A DNA stretch of 64,000 nt from Diplonema papillatum (GCA_030068145.1 JAPJBO010001114.1:1-64000), one strand, 5' to 3'; positions 20,524 through 31,975 are shown, counted from the first letter of the stretch. Numbers and translations: made by a program. The notes: a model not told the origin generated them from the letters alone.

Positions 20524-20830
20524 TTAGCCTGCACAATACATTGAAGGGCAACCCACAAGATTGTTAGTGCTAAGAAGTGACGTGGGCCTGCAAAACAAAG
20601 CCGCCGGAACAATACAGTTTTTCGGGAGAGGTGTTTGCGGTGTGCTCCTGCGGTCTTCGTGTGGTTCGCACTTGACCAACAGGTTCACCCCCCCGCACGC
20701 CAAGTCGCCGTTCGGTATCAATTTGTCCAAAAACTCTCTCACTTCCTTCACGAAGTTCTTGATGCCTCTTGTCAGTCTCGGAGAAGGTCGCGTTGACAGA
20801 AACGGTGAAGATTATAACTGTCGCAGGGTT
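20524..20830 (-). CDS. Unidentified coding-like fragment
   Basis: The minus frame reads GIKNFVKEVREFLDKLIP then NGDLACGGVNLLVKCEPHED, a plausible globular composition unlike the low-complexity ORFs around it. It has no clear start, and a repeat shared with 47940-47980 (CAGTTTTTCGGGAG) overlaps its downstream end. It may be an exon of an unseen gene or a piece of a mobile element. No family recognised. Confidence 0.3.
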
Positions 20831-20834
20831 GATG

Positions 20835-20955
20835 AAATGAAAGCGAGAACTTGGGGTAAGCCCTGTTTATTAGATTCCCGGTTAAACGAAGCTAGCGCAC
20901 AAGGTTTGCCGGATCTCGCACCTACTTTCCGATACCAAATAGATGCTCTATTCTA
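20835..20955 (+). repeat. Repeat H
   Basis: Nearly identical to 49722-49840 (AACGAAGCTAGCGCACAAGG and CGATACCAAATAGATGCTCT) and partly to 52065-52115. Confidence 0.75.
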
Positions 20956-21309
20956 ACTCGCACGCGTCGTAATCGGGTCGAGAGGCCAGGTATGACAGGC
21001 TGTTTTCCGAGAAATTCAGAGCTCAGTCCTATTCCTTCTTTCCCCCCTCCCCCCACCAAACCGTCTCCTTTTTCTTGGGAAGGAGGAAAGATGTATTCTT
21101 TTTTGACAAAATGATAATCATTCAAGAACGGGAGGAAGAACCGTGCAGGTTTGTTGGGGGAAAAAGAAGGACTTTCTTTGGCAAAAAAAAAAAAAAAAAG
21201 AGAACTCTTTGGCGATGATGACTAATTTCGGGAGAAATACCGGGTGATTAGCTACTGTTATCAGATTCGGACCGCGGTCCAAATCTGGCACTACGGGCCG
21301 AGGTTAAAC

Positions 21310-21600
21310 AAACAAGAATACTCCGGGGCATGCCTTGCGCTCATTTCGACAGAGGCTCGAGAGAGAGGGAAACAAACCAATATAACTCCAAAGTGGGTCT
21401 TTGGTGTTGAGCGCTTACGCCCACCACTAAACCCAGATTTACCAGTATTTCGTGCGGGCTACAGCACATTTACCTCCTTTGAGGTTTGGCATATTGGTGC
21501 GATAGTGGAGAGCCATCGGCGTGCCTCCTTTGAGATTTCGCAACTGGCAGTCTCCTCAAGTATTTCCTACAAAGCAGGTGCGTATACAAAAGCAAAATGG
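21310..21600 (+). repeat. Family F, copy 2
   Basis: GAGCGCTTACGCCCACCACT through CCTACAAAGCAGGTGCGTA, with a small internal insertion relative to other copies (21485-21530). The VERLRPPLNPD frame is open. Confidence 0.7.
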
Positions 21601-22028
21601 CACTACCGGATGTGGGGAGCCTTCTAGCCTTATGACGAGATTGCCGATGACCAGGTATTCGTGAACATACGTGAAAGCTGCACGACTGCCCTGAAGATAC
21701 AACAAAAAACAAATCAAAAAAAAAAAAAAAACGTTTTCGCCCGTGGACCGATCGGTACTAACCCGACCACTTCGAGCAACCTTGCTGTGTCTGCTATTTA
21801 GAGTGTAAAGTTCGCTCAGAGGGTTTTAAAGTCTCCGGGTAACCATTAGAACGTTCTCCTTGGACGTTCGATTCTTCACGGAAATCCTCAAGTCTGCGAT
21901 GGGATGAATCGGAGCGGTTTAGCGACGCTAGTCCCGCAGGCCTGCGAGCGGTGTCACGTGCGCTATCGCACGACGCTAAACCCGCATCCGACCTTGAGGT
22001 CTCCGACGTCCGCCTAGGTTCTCCACCC

Positions 22029-22030
22029 TT

Positions 22031-22076
<46 letters not shown>
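22029..22076. repeat. Long poly(T) tract
   Basis: About 47 consecutive T, the longest homopolymer in the window. It lies directly left of MITE B copy 2. Confidence 0.95.
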
Positions 22077-22078
<2 letters not shown>

Positions 22079-22089
22079 GACGACAACTA

Positions 22090-22246
22090 AGGGGGGGGTC
22101 GAATAATAACAGTTATTTGACACACGTCTGGTTGTCTAAAAACACTACCACTATTTGATCTTGCTGCTGTTCGGCTACCCGGAACTTTTTTTATTAATCG
22201 ACAAATCGAATAATAACACGGTGTTATTATTCGACCCCCCCCCCTT
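22090..22246. mobile_element. MITE B, copy 2, TA-flanked
   Basis: Same ends and interior as 12573-12727 with few differences. TA flanks at 22088-22089 and 22247-22248. Confidence 0.87.
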
Positions 22247-22249
22247 TAG

Positions 22250-23245
22250 TGTCAGACTAGCCTACCCGAAGGCAGTTGATTTCTTTAGGCAAGGTTTCTC
22301 TATTCTCTTTTTGTTTTTCGTCGAGACGTGCGGTCAATTGCACTGAAGCACTGAACGGTCCACCGTGGGCAGCATCGTAACTGTGTTGGTTTCGTGTCTG
22401 GGGAAGACGTAGTTTATTGCTCTAAGATTGGACAAAGAAATTGAACTATTTTTTGTCTTGCTGTGGTTAAAGACGGCGGCTCCGGCTGGGACTGGAGGGG
22501 GGTTTGGCGTGAGCTTTTCTGAAGTAAGGATTTTGCTTTGTGGTGCAGCTTGTACGGTACTGTACCAATAAAGTACAGAAACTGTGGCTTTGGAATCATT
22601 TGGTTAGCGAAAACATTTTTTTGGACTGTTGCAGACTGTTTCTAGCGTTACTTGTGGATTGTTTCTCTTGAAGTAAAACTTTTGTGTGAATGTGTCGGAA
22701 GAGCGAGTCTTTGAGTGTTCCGAGACTTATGTGGGCTGGGGGGGACGGCGGTAGACAAAACATATCGTCACAAGCTAATTAGGCTAACGTTGTATTTACG
22801 CCATCGGCATGCCAATGGGTACCACAAGAGAGTGCCGGCCTTTCGTTGCGTGACACCGGAAAGGGTCACTTATGCGGCGCGTGTCGGTCGTGGTGCAAAC
22901 TCGTGATGCGTGAAGGTTCCGAGGGTGTGATCCGGCTGCCTTACTTGGGTACAAGGCACGGAAGTTCGCGGGAAGTACTAAATGCAAGAAAATCGCCAGA
23001 AACCGCCATTTGACCCCTATTTGAGGTGGAAATGGGGTGTACCTGGAAACTTATTAGTAAGTTCATGGGAAGTTAAGTTTTCTGCTGTGGATCACACCAT
23101 CCGAGGTTACTTTCTGCTCTGCCACACCTCTCGTGTTCCTGCGCAAAGTCAGACCAGAGTCAAACTCAAACGGAAAATCTTGTTTCCCCCGCTGACGGTT
23201 CCAACTCCGCTCTTTTGACTGCCGTTTCGCCTGACAGTAGATGTA
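22250..23245. other. Stretch with no supported gene
   Basis: Unique-looking sequence with short ORFs only. I see no domain, RNA gene or element ends. Confidence 0.5.
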
Positions 23246-23249
23246 AAAT

Positions 23250-23590
23250 TGTTACATTGGTGTGATTGTCAGGCTTTCGACTACCCTGAGCAACGCGCGA
23301 TGCACACTCCGTGTCTACGTTACAGCAGATGGAACGCGTCTGTTGCGCACAGTAGACAGGGACAGAAGGAATCTCGTTGGTTCATTCCTGCGCGTCAATA
23401 ATCAGAAGACGAGGTATTTGGCTTAAAGGCATGGTTGCTCCCGCCGTGTCGACGACTGTCATTGCCCGCAGGAAGCGCTAACCGAACGCGAGGTCGTTTA
23501 ATGGTGTGGCTGTGGCACTGTGCTGCCTCCGACTCAAGCTTTGCAAGCTGTGGTTGATCACGTTCCTGGACCAGGAGGGTGCTGAGGACT
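23250..23590 (+). repeat. Repeats N and I
   Basis: Positions 23250-23345 (GTGTGATTGTCAGGC, CGACTACCCTGAGCAACGC, CACTCCGTGTCTAC) match 48240-48335 and, in part, 53040-53090. Positions 23510-23590 (GCACTGTGCTGCCTCCGACT) match 31915-31975 and 49672-49720. Confidence 0.7.
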
Positions 23591-23599
23591 AATCGCCCC

Positions 23600-25160
23600 G
23601 ACGTGCGAAGAAGTCAGAGCCGCAACCACTTTTCGCTTTGCGCATTCTTTCCGTCGAGCGGCATCGTGTGGCAGAGGATGTTGGTTGCTGGATTCGCTTG
23701 CTCCTGATAGGTTGTGTGTCTACCAGTTGCCGCCCTCCCCACCCCTTTCCTAGGTGATTTTCCCTTGCGAAGATTCTATTGAATCCCACAGAGACTAAAT
23801 AGGTGGGCGTGTCGTTGTAGGAGGTGTCTTTTGGCATCGGCAGCTAGCTGCTTACCCGAGACGGCGTACAAAGTTGTGTGTGTCTTTCGAAATTTAGTGC
23901 AACATTATTTTTTTTTTTTTGAAGCCGGTTGTTTTTGAAGTCTCGGCTTGACAGTTGAGGCGGGGTGAGGGGGGACTCTTGCTGTTTTTAGGTCGGAGTC
24001 GGGGGAGTACAATAGCGGCCTAGCAACCTTTTTTGCTATTCTTATACGTTATTCTTCACGTGGAGATGGGTTTCCGTTTTTTCTTTTTTTTTTTTCCCGA
24101 CGACAACTAGTGTCAGACTAGCCTACCCGTAGGCAGTTGATTTCTTTAGGCAGGTTTACTCTACCGGCAGAAGTTGTTTGGGTTACCGTCTATTTTTTTT
24201 TTTTTTTTTAGAGTGAAAGTTCGCTTGAAACTTTTTGTTTGTGCCGGTTGATCGAATTACTGCTTGCTCTTTTTGCTTTGACAATATTGTGTTTTTCATT
24301 TATTTATCTATTTTCCCCCTGTTTCTTATTCCGGGCGGGAACTCCGACCAGCCGCCAAAAGATGTGGTGGCTGACGTCTTTTTTTGAGCCTTCGCAATGC
24401 ATTCAAGAGCGACCTCGTTGATACTAAAAAAGACGCTTCTCTACGCACCAAGACAGCATCCCGAGACGCGCCGAGACTTCTCATGTGTACCGAACACAGT
24501 GCGCAGACAAAAGCTTGTCATGTAGGGGCTTCACATTGTACACAACATAACGTGCAAAATGACGCAACATGTGCACCACATGTGAATACAGTTTAAAATT
24601 AGGATGGCGTTTTCTGTGAAAATTCGCTTGAAACCCCGTCCCTTTTGTTTGTGCGCGTTACTACGGAACTCACCTGCTTGTCCGTAAAATCCATGGCGTA
24701 CGCTGCCAGCTACTGATTCTCAGTGTAACAAGGGCAAAAAAAAAACGCGTGGTTGCATGTTCTCTTTGTTCCATGGGGAACATGTGGAAACACTGGAGCG
24801 TGTGGCCCGCCCTACCTGTGGCACGGTGGAGTCCAGCCTCGGGGAGCTGGTGCAAAAGGGAGAAAAAAAGCGAGACGCCCACCGGTGAACACGGTTGTAC
24901 ACGCGTTTTTGGATGACTCGGACACACCCCTGTTTGGCTCCAGCTTCCGAGACTCCGTCGCGGCCAGCGACTGGGTGGATATTTCGCCGAGCTGCGTTTT
25001 TTTTGTCTTCGTGCGGGCGGTATACGAGAGATCCGGCGGCCGCTCGGCTCCTCTTGGTCATTAGGTCAATTCGCTGTCTTCCGTTCGTTGCCTTTCTGTG
25101 CGCCGCAGAAAGGCGAGTACGCCAGTGCACTACCCGTTTGCATGAATGAGGAATGAACCC
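23600..25160. other. Mixed sequence, short R1 starts, no supported gene
   Basis: Contains T-tract plus TAGAGTGAAAG at 24195-24235, a repeat T fragment at 24690-24735 and low-complexity ORFs. The minus ORF at 24720-25232 has no recognisable domain. Confidence 0.45.
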
Positions 25161-25164
25161 GCTG

Positions 25165-25560
25165 AGGCCTACCGAATATCTTGCGCTGAACGGTCGCAAC
25201 CCGAAGTAGCGGCCTGAAACTGCATAGCACAACAGAGTATATCAACACAGCAATAGTAGCAGTCCTGTCGTTCCGAAACTGCATGGCCAGTTTGCTCGGA
25301 CGAGGCGCCGGTGCACCAAGCAGTGCTAGGGGCGGCAGTGTCGTCATTTGAGCTGCATGGACCACAGGGGTAAGCGTAGGAACGTCCTGGAACTGCATGA
25401 ATCACAAGTACTGCCAGACAGTAGGTGCAGTAGTGCCCCTTCGACTTGGGCCGCAAGGGTACTCTAAGCTGTACAATAGTGCCTCTTGAGCTTGCATGAA
25501 CCACAAGGGTCTTCTTGTGATTCCGACTGTGTAGCATATAATCGAGCAGGCATGCTCGGC
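25165..25560. repeat. Degenerate repeats with GAAACTGCAT and ACCACAAG
   Basis: Short phrases (GAAACTGCATxxCC, GCATGAACCACAAG, GCAGTAGTGCC) recur irregularly. Similar phrases occur at 63690-63800. Non-coding. Confidence 0.4.
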
Positions 25561-25860
25561 TTTCACTTTCGAGCAGCAGAACCGTTCAGCAACAAGATCG
25601 TTCGAATGATAAGTAACGTTCGATAATAAGAGCCATTCAGTGCTGGTGCTGTTCATTTTTTGAAACGAATATTGGGGCAACAAGGGGGTGAGGAGAGAGA
25701 AGGGGAGCGCCAAGGAAGTAAGACGGATTCGAAATTTGTAGGTGGGGGAGGAGACAGAATTTGTGTTGGGGGCAGGGTGGGCTGGACTGCTTTCGTGGGT
25801 TTCTTGATTTAAGCTTGGATGTCGGACTGTTCTCCCCACACTTCGAGCCCATTTTCTTAG

Positions 25861-26106
25861 TACCTACCCCCCCCGTGCATAAGATGGATGAAAAACTCGG
25901 GTTTTGGCAGGATCCATCTTAATCAAGGGGGGTATCCATCTTACACCCGGGGGCACTGTAGACTACAGTGTAGTCGCCTTGCACAGGGGTACCTCACCCC
26001 CGTGTTTAAGATGGATTGGCATTCTCGCCCGTTATCCATCTTAATCAAGGGGGTTTGGTTATCCACCTTATGCACGGGGGGGGGGGGGGGGGGGGGGGGG
26101 TAGGTA
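25861..26106. mobile_element. MITE C, copy 1 (palindromic)
   Basis: Ends TACCTACCCCCCCCGTGCAT and ATGCACGGGGG...TAGGTA. The interior is a chain of inverted ATCCATCTTA/TAAGATGGAT and CTGTAGACTACAG words, so nearly the whole element can fold. Copy 2 at 56327-56546 is in the opposite orientation; a truncated copy is at 39880. Confidence 0.87.
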
Positions 26107-26388
26107 TTGGTTTTTTTTTCCCGACGACAGCTTGTGCCAGACCAGCCCACCCAGGGGTGGTCGTTTCCCTTTTAGAGTTAAAGTTCGCTTTTGTCGGTAT
26201 GGTTTCCACACGTTTGGGTGTTGCATGGGTTCGGAAAATAAATGATGGGCGCCTTGCTTGTCTATTATTTCTCCCCCCCCCCTTTGCCTTCCTAGGATCC
26301 GGGGAGTTGTTCTTCAAAGAGCGGTGGGAACGACGTGGACTACCATCACCGTAGGTACACTGTGGAGGGGGCGTTGTCCTACCAAGAT

Positions 26389-26808
26389 TCGGCGTATACA
26401 TTTAGCACGACTGTTTTCCCTGTTGTTAAATCGGCGTATACATTTAGCACGACTGTTTTCCCTGTTGTTAAATCGGCGTATACATTTAGCACGACTGTTT
26501 TCCCTGTTGTTAAATCGGCGTATACATTTAGCACGACTGTTTTCCCTGTTGTTAAATCGGCGTATACATTTAGCACGACTGTTTTCCCTGTTGTTAAATC
26601 GGCGTATACATTTAGCACGACTGTTTTCCCTGTTGTTAAATCGGCGTATACATTTAGCACGACTGTTTTCCCTGTTGTTAAATCGGCGTATACATTTAGC
26701 ACGACTGTTTTCCCTGTTGTTAAATCGGCGTATACATTTAGCACGACTGTTTTCCCTGTTGTTAAATCGGCGTATACATTTAGCACGACTGTTTTCCCTG
26801 TTGTTAAA
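26389..26808. repeat. Perfect minisatellite, 10 x 42 bp
   Basis: The unit begins TCGGCGTATACATTTAGCAC and ends CCTGTTGTTAAA; ten copies without a mismatch. The unit is a multiple of three and lacks stops in two plus frames and one minus frame, giving SAYTFSTTVFPVVK or RRIHLARLFSLLLN repeats. A plus ORF of 311 codons (26258-27193) runs through it and continues with Cys/His-rich sequence (CCKCTQNGLDSDACAMHNH). Coding status is unproven. Confidence 0.95.
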
Positions 26809-27122
26809 CCAAGGGACACGAAGAGATGTACATGTGCACCGAGTGTTTCTAGTCTATGTGAGGTGCTGTAAATGCACCCAGAATGGTCTGGATTCCGATG
26901 CGTGTGCGATGCATAACCATGTCGTCAATGACGCTGCCTTCGTCAACTCAATACGGCGTGCCAACGTGGTGCTAGTTCTTCCCAAAGCAGCTGAAGACGA
27001 AATGGAAGGCACGGGAGTGCGAAACCAGATCTCGGGAGCGGTTCAACACGGCGGACACCCCCACCCGGGAGTGAAAGCGTGCGGCAGTAATTCTACGCAA
27101 AATCGACACGAATTCGCCTGTA

Positions 27123-27355
27123 TACACGGTGAGCAACTTTTGCTCGAGCTAAAGTCCGGCCTCAAGTGCGGGTGTGACCACACCCGAAAATAGGGTGCAC
27201 ACCCTATTTCACACCCTACTTTCGGGTGTGGCACACCCGAAAATAGGGTGCACACCCTATTTCACACCCTATCACACCCTATTTTCGGGTGTGCCACACC
27301 CGCTTTTGGAGAGTCTGGTGTCACTCGAGCAAAACTTGCTGGAGTTCACCGTGTA
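27123..27355. mobile_element. MITE D-like hairpin element
   Basis: Outer ends TACACGGTGA and TCACCGTGTA. Inside these CTTTTGCTCGAG pairs with CTCGAGCAAAA, and the centre is built of CACACCCGAAAATAGGGTG and its complement in alternating orientation. Confidence 0.75.
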
Positions 27356-27479
27356 GTTAACACCTAAACTGCGAACGTGCCGCTCCCGCATTGCGGGTGT
27401 GAAATGCAAAAAAAAAAAGAAGGCAAACGACCGCACAATGCTATCCGGTGGGGGGAGTCCGCCGTGAAGGAAAGACACC

Positions 27480-27840
27480 ACCAACACGAACGAAGACGCG
27501 ACAGTCGACCTCGGCAGCTCCACAGCTTGCCCGAGCGGCGAAAAGAAGCAGCTACCAACGCACGAAGGAGAAGCGAAAGCACCAAGCGCGCGGTGATCAA
27601 GACGAGCTGAAGAGGCGAAAGCATGACGCATCAAGCGCGGAAGAGACAATCGCGACGGTCGACTTCGGCAGCTCCCAGCTTGCCCGAGCGGCGAAAAGAA
27701 GCAGCTATCGACGCACAACCGATGAACCCGGACGAAGGAGAAGCGAAAGCACCAAGCGCGCGGTGATCAAGACGAGCTGAAGAGGCGAAAGCATGAACGC
27801 ATCACGCGCGAAAGAGACAACCGCGACGGCCAGCGAATGC
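27480..27840. repeat. ~172-bp tandem duplication
   Basis: AGCTTGCCCGAGCGGCGAAA (27528, 27679) and CGCGCGGTGATCAAGACGAG (27589, 27761) recur at about 150-172 bp. Small indels separate the copies, so the ORFs across them differ in frame. Basic Ala/Arg/Lys-rich translation, no recognised protein. Confidence 0.75.
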
Positions 27841-28285
27841 AGATTGCCGCCACAGATTCTTCGCGTTTTAATACCAAACAAGACTGCGCCGTAGCGGCAG
27901 GTACGCCTCCACCTATACATACCTCTGGGGCGAGATACACACTCACCCCATGGCGTCGTCCCAAACCGCCCTGATCAGAGTACCGGCCAAAATATCTGGG
28001 GGGGGGGGGGGCATTAGTTTTGGTGCTTGGGCGGAATCGTGCCCCTTGGGGGAGGAAGACCTTAAATGTAATGCTAACGCATGCCGCTCGTGCATGTTTG
28101 ACGGTAGCACCTAGGCTTCGTCGAAGAAGGGTTTGATTAAAACGGTGGAAGGGAAACGCGTAGTCTTGTGTGTGTGTGTGTGGGGGGCAAAAGAAAAGGG
28201 GAAAGGCGTGATACGACTCTTCGAATAGAAACAGAACCCTTGTAGAGTTAAAGTGTCCAGTAACCATGGACAAAGCCTAGCCAAA

Positions 28286-28575
28286 CATATGATAAGATAC
28301 CAAACCCCTCCCCCCCCCTCCCCTTTGCACTAATAAAACATTTTTTGACGTCATCCCATATACGGTATGCCGGCCCCGAAACCCTGTCTGTGCGGCCGAA
28401 AACGGGCCCTAAACGGTTTTTGGCGGGTTAAGTGCAGGTAAAGGGGCCTCAGAAGGCACACAAGTGGGCCCACATGGGGTTTCGGGGCCAGTAAGGGGTG
28501 ACGTCGAAAAGTATTTTATTAGTGCAAAGGGGAGGGGGGGGGGGGGGGGGGGGGGGGTTGGCATCGTCTCATATG
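28286..28575. mobile_element. MITE with CATATG termini
   Basis: The left arm includes CTCCCCTTTGCACTAATAAAA, TGACGTCA and GGCCCCGAAACCC; the right arm is the inverted complement, with a longer G run. Both outer ends are CATATG followed by (A/C)GATACCAA or CGATGCCAA, the same terminal motif as the foldback element at 43076-44721. Confidence 0.8.
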
Positions 28576-28599
28576 CTCCGACCGTTCGCCATGGGAAAC

Positions 28600-28690
28600 G
28601 AACCCGTAGCAGTGTGCGTAGCAGCCCACGTAGCAGCAGCATGTAGTAGCAGTACAGCACGTAGCAGTAGCAGCACGTACAGTACCCAGG
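28600..28690. repeat. GTAGCAGCAG-type repeats
   Basis: CACGTAGCAGCAG and GTAGTAGCAGTACAGCACG words, shared with the array at 54960-55400. Related degenerate CTACTGC/GCAGCGG words occupy 29150-29450. Confidence 0.6.
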
Positions 28691-29580
28691 GGTTAGTCAT
28701 GATTTGTATTCACGACTACGAGGACTTTTCGCTGGTACTAGTCGTGGGGTCCAGCGACACTAGAATTCGCTGAAATGAAAAAGCAAACAACGTGCATTTG
28801 TGGTGGAAACCCTCCAACCTCCCGTAGTTTTGGTGGTCTCCAGCCTCATGGCGATGTTCTACACTCGCCGGCCACGCAGATACAGAAAGGTTTGGTTGCA
28901 GCACTGCTATGACTCGAGGACTTGGGCACACCCTCTTCAACTCCAGCTTCTGATGCTGGACCTCACGTGTACCAACTTGTAGCTTGTACTTTTGGCGCTA
29001 TTTTTGCTTAACCACATACGGACGGTGGGTGTGATTTTTGACCTTGGGTCATACTCAGAAGGGGGTTTTGTAGGTCAGAAATGGGAACCGAGGGGCGCGT
29101 TTGAACTGGACCCATACACACTTGGCCATATTAGCCACCTCCTCAGGGCGCCTTAGGCCCGTAGGATGGGAGGCTACTGCCTACGCCGGTGACTACGTAG
29201 GTGGGTATAATGAGGGTGGGAGCAACCACCACACACTCTACCGCGTCCTCGTAGCACTACGGTGCATTGTATAATGACAGTGGCTGCTGATGCATACCAC
29301 GATACCATACAACGTAGGATGTGTAGTGGCTGCTGGTGCTACCACATACCGTCCTACAGCACGTAGAGGATACTGCTGGTGGTGCTGAGTGGTTGGTGGC
29401 TGCTGATAGCATACCATCTACCGTACAGCGTACTACGCAGCGGAGGACATTACCTTTGAAAGATTTCGTGGCAGATCTTTCAAATGCGCACCTCAACGCT
29501 GAATGAATACGCATGGAAGTGACCCAGGACGGGCACCCGTGGCCTCTTGCAGATACCCGCGAATTAACTTGAAATAACTA

Positions 29581-29638
29581 CGCCATATGGCGTAGTTCGT
29601 CCGCATGTAGACAAACTACGCCATATGGCGTAGTTCGT
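29581..29638. repeat. Duplicated palindrome ACTACGCCATATGGCGTAGT
   Basis: The 20-bp perfect palindrome occurs twice, separated by about 20 bp and each followed by TCGT...GTAGAC. Nothing else is supported in 29450-30180. Confidence 0.85.
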
Positions 29639-30219
29639 ATGTAGACACGGAGTGTGCATAGTGCGTTGCTCAAGTCCTGACAATCACACTAATGCAAAAA
29701 ATGTACGTCCGCATGTGGTTTAAGGTCACGCCGAGTGCCAGATTCGATCCGCGGCCCGAATCCGGTAACGGTAGCTAATCCCCTGTACCAACCACCACCA
29801 TGGCCGTCATCTTCATCAGATAATCTTTGGCTGTCGCAACACTTTGTAGGGCGACTCGCGAGGTTGTAGAAGAACGTTAGTGAGCGCAGGGTGTACCCAC
29901 TCTCTTCTACACCGTGTTTGCTTTGTGTACCTGGGGTTCGGACCCTTCCCGCATACGTTGGTTCACGACCCACTTGTTCCGCATGTTTTCTATAACGTGT
30001 GATGCAACAATGTGAGAGGACACATTCGCTCGCTATTTTCGATATAACAGCGGGGTCGTGTTTGGCGTTGAATGTGGCACACTTCAGCGAGAACCGGCGA
30101 CGCGCACTCGGCAGCCGAACGGGAGGTTTGACTGCATCTGCCAGCACTTTCTCAACAGTCGCGTGAAGCCGTTCCGGGTTGTAAGAGTGAAAATGCGCTC
30201 GAAACTCCGAGTTTTCTGG

Positions 30220-31060
30220 AAAGTATTTCATTTGGCATTGTTTTGTGTTTCCGGCAAAAAAAGATCGCTCAGTCAGTTTTGTTTGTGAGGGCGGGCGGGT
30301 TGTCTTTTGTAGACTGTTTCGAGTTTTTCAGATACGTTTTTTTTTTTTTTTTCTGTTGAGACCCCGAGTTTCCGGAGTAAATATTTTGGATAGTACTTCG
30401 TGTTTCGGCGAGATTCGCTCAGTCATGGGCCAATTCACCTACCCCCTCCCTGGCAAGCGACCTGAGCTCGATTACGCGGCGATGCAGATTTTCGTCACAG
30501 ATTATTTGCATTCTAACTCAAACTAAGGCTCTTTCTATTCTAAGACTCGACAACGTTCGATCGGGCAGGGGGTGAATTGGCTCAAGTCAGGTTTGCCTTT
30601 GAGGGGCGGTTTGTTTGTTTTAGAGCAGAAAATCGCTTTGAATTCTCCGGGTGACTTCGACAATAGGGACATCCTTCGAACGCTGTTTTTGTGTCTCCGA
30701 CGATCCCGAATGGACGTACAGATTGGTGTCTTTCGACCTTTTGTGTGCTTGTGAAGTTCAGCTTCGTGCGTGCTTGTGGTGATCGGTGGGGTTCCCAAAA
30801 GAGTTCTTTTTCTTTTTTTTTTTTGGGTTTGTAACTTTGTTTTGTTTTTGCTGTACCTTGTTTTTTTTTTTTTTTTTTTTTTTTTTTTTCCTTTCGAAGA
30901 AGATTTCCCCCATCCCTTTCCCCCCCGGGATTCTCCCCCGAGGCTTTGGGCGCTGCCAGGGTGGTGAACGCAGGTCCGGGACCGATTTCGGACACCAAAA
31001 AGTGCAGGGCAGCGCCTTGCATCGAAATGGGAACAAAGGTCAACATTTGGGTGCATCTCT
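30220..31060. other. Low-complexity stretch with T tracts
   Basis: T runs at about 30337, 30820 and 30861-30889. A short frame at 30425-30526 (MGQFTYPLPGKRPELDYAAM...) could be an exon but is too short to call. ORFs with K or F runs are products of the T tracts. Confidence 0.4.
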
Positions 31061-31064
31061 CCGC

Positions 31065-31385
31065 CAAAAATACTCGACGTAGCTGCTTCGACTCCGAATG
31101 GAAGGGGGGAAATGTAGAGGTAAGGGGCAAATACAATACAAACACAATCTGATTTGTTCTCCCTGCTCCACTTCATCCCTTTTTGTTCTTCGCTTACACC
31201 ACCGTGTGTTGTTTTCTCACTCAGGACTTTTGACCTGTTGTGTTTGTGTGATTTGTCGTGTAGGGGAAGACCCGCATGACCTCACGTACGTGGTTCGGTA
31301 GTTACAGCACTTTGGATCCCTTCTGTTCTTTGTCGGGCAGCATCGTCGAGCATTTCCTTTCAAGCTGGCGCTTATGTAAAAAAAA
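31065..31385 (+). repeat. Family O, copy 2
   Basis: AAAATACTCGACGTAGCTGC through CAAGCTGGCGCTTATGTAAA, the longest copy in the window. Confidence 0.8.
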
Positions 31386-31572
31386 TCCGGGTAAAGCCAA
31401 CATTTGGGAGTATCTACCCCCCCCCGACGAGGGCCGACAGCCAGCATCAATTTTCCGACGACAACTTCCGCAAGTGTGAACCGCAGCGGGCACAACAGCC
31501 CCGGTCAATGGCAGCAAGCAGTGCTGGCTCCCCCCCAGTAGCCTGCGCACGCGCCATCCACACAGGCGTCTG

Positions 31573-31671
31573 CCCTTATATCGCACTTCAACAAAACTAC
31601 GCGCTCCTGATATCCCAGTTTGGGATATCGGGAGCGCAGGAGATTTTGGTTTGCAGCGGGATATAAGGGCG
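31573..31671. repeat. Hairpin element, GCCCTTATATC ends
   Basis: The outer GCCCTTATATCGC pairs with GCGGGATATAAGGGC. The inner CGCTCCTGATATCCCA pairs with TGGGATATCGGGAGCG. About 100 bp, foldable over most of its length. Related CCCTTATATCCC words are at 35260-35305. Confidence 0.75.
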
Positions 31672-31744
31672 CAAATTCGTCGGTGGGGAAGAATCTTCCC
31701 TTTTGGTTTTGGGTTTCTTCTTTTTCTTTCTTCGCGGGCGGTAC

Positions 31745-31975
31745 CAGGGAAAGCCTGCTACACGGAACCGGTACTGGCAGAGCCACGGGCCTACGGGTCA
31801 AGTGGCTACCGATTTCCCAAAGCATCAAGGCTTGGCGCACCTTGGGGCTTGGCGCGCGCTGAACACAAGCTCGTCGAGACGGTCAGCCGCAGGGCAGAGC
31901 GGACGGGGTTGTAGCACTGTGCTGCCTCCGACTCAAGCTTTGCAAGCTGTTTGACCGTCACGTTCCTGGACCAGG
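31745..31975 (+). repeat. Repeat I, copy 1
   Basis: GCCACGGGCCTACGGGTCAA, GAACACAAGCTCGTCGAGAC and CACGTTCCTGGACCAGGAG. Matches 49545-49720, 57590-57990 and 23510-23590. The minus-strand translation keeps words such as LANLESEAAQCHN and RVAGFSP across copies, so it may be a once-coding element. Confidence 0.7.

Noticed and set aside
26389..26808. Ten perfect direct repeats could suggest a CRISPR array
   Set aside because: The units abut with no spacers, and the surrounding sequence is eukaryotic with no cas genes.
30535..31176. Lysine-rich minus ORFs up to 213 codons
   Set aside because: The lysine runs come from T tracts, and the frames span family O and other repeats.
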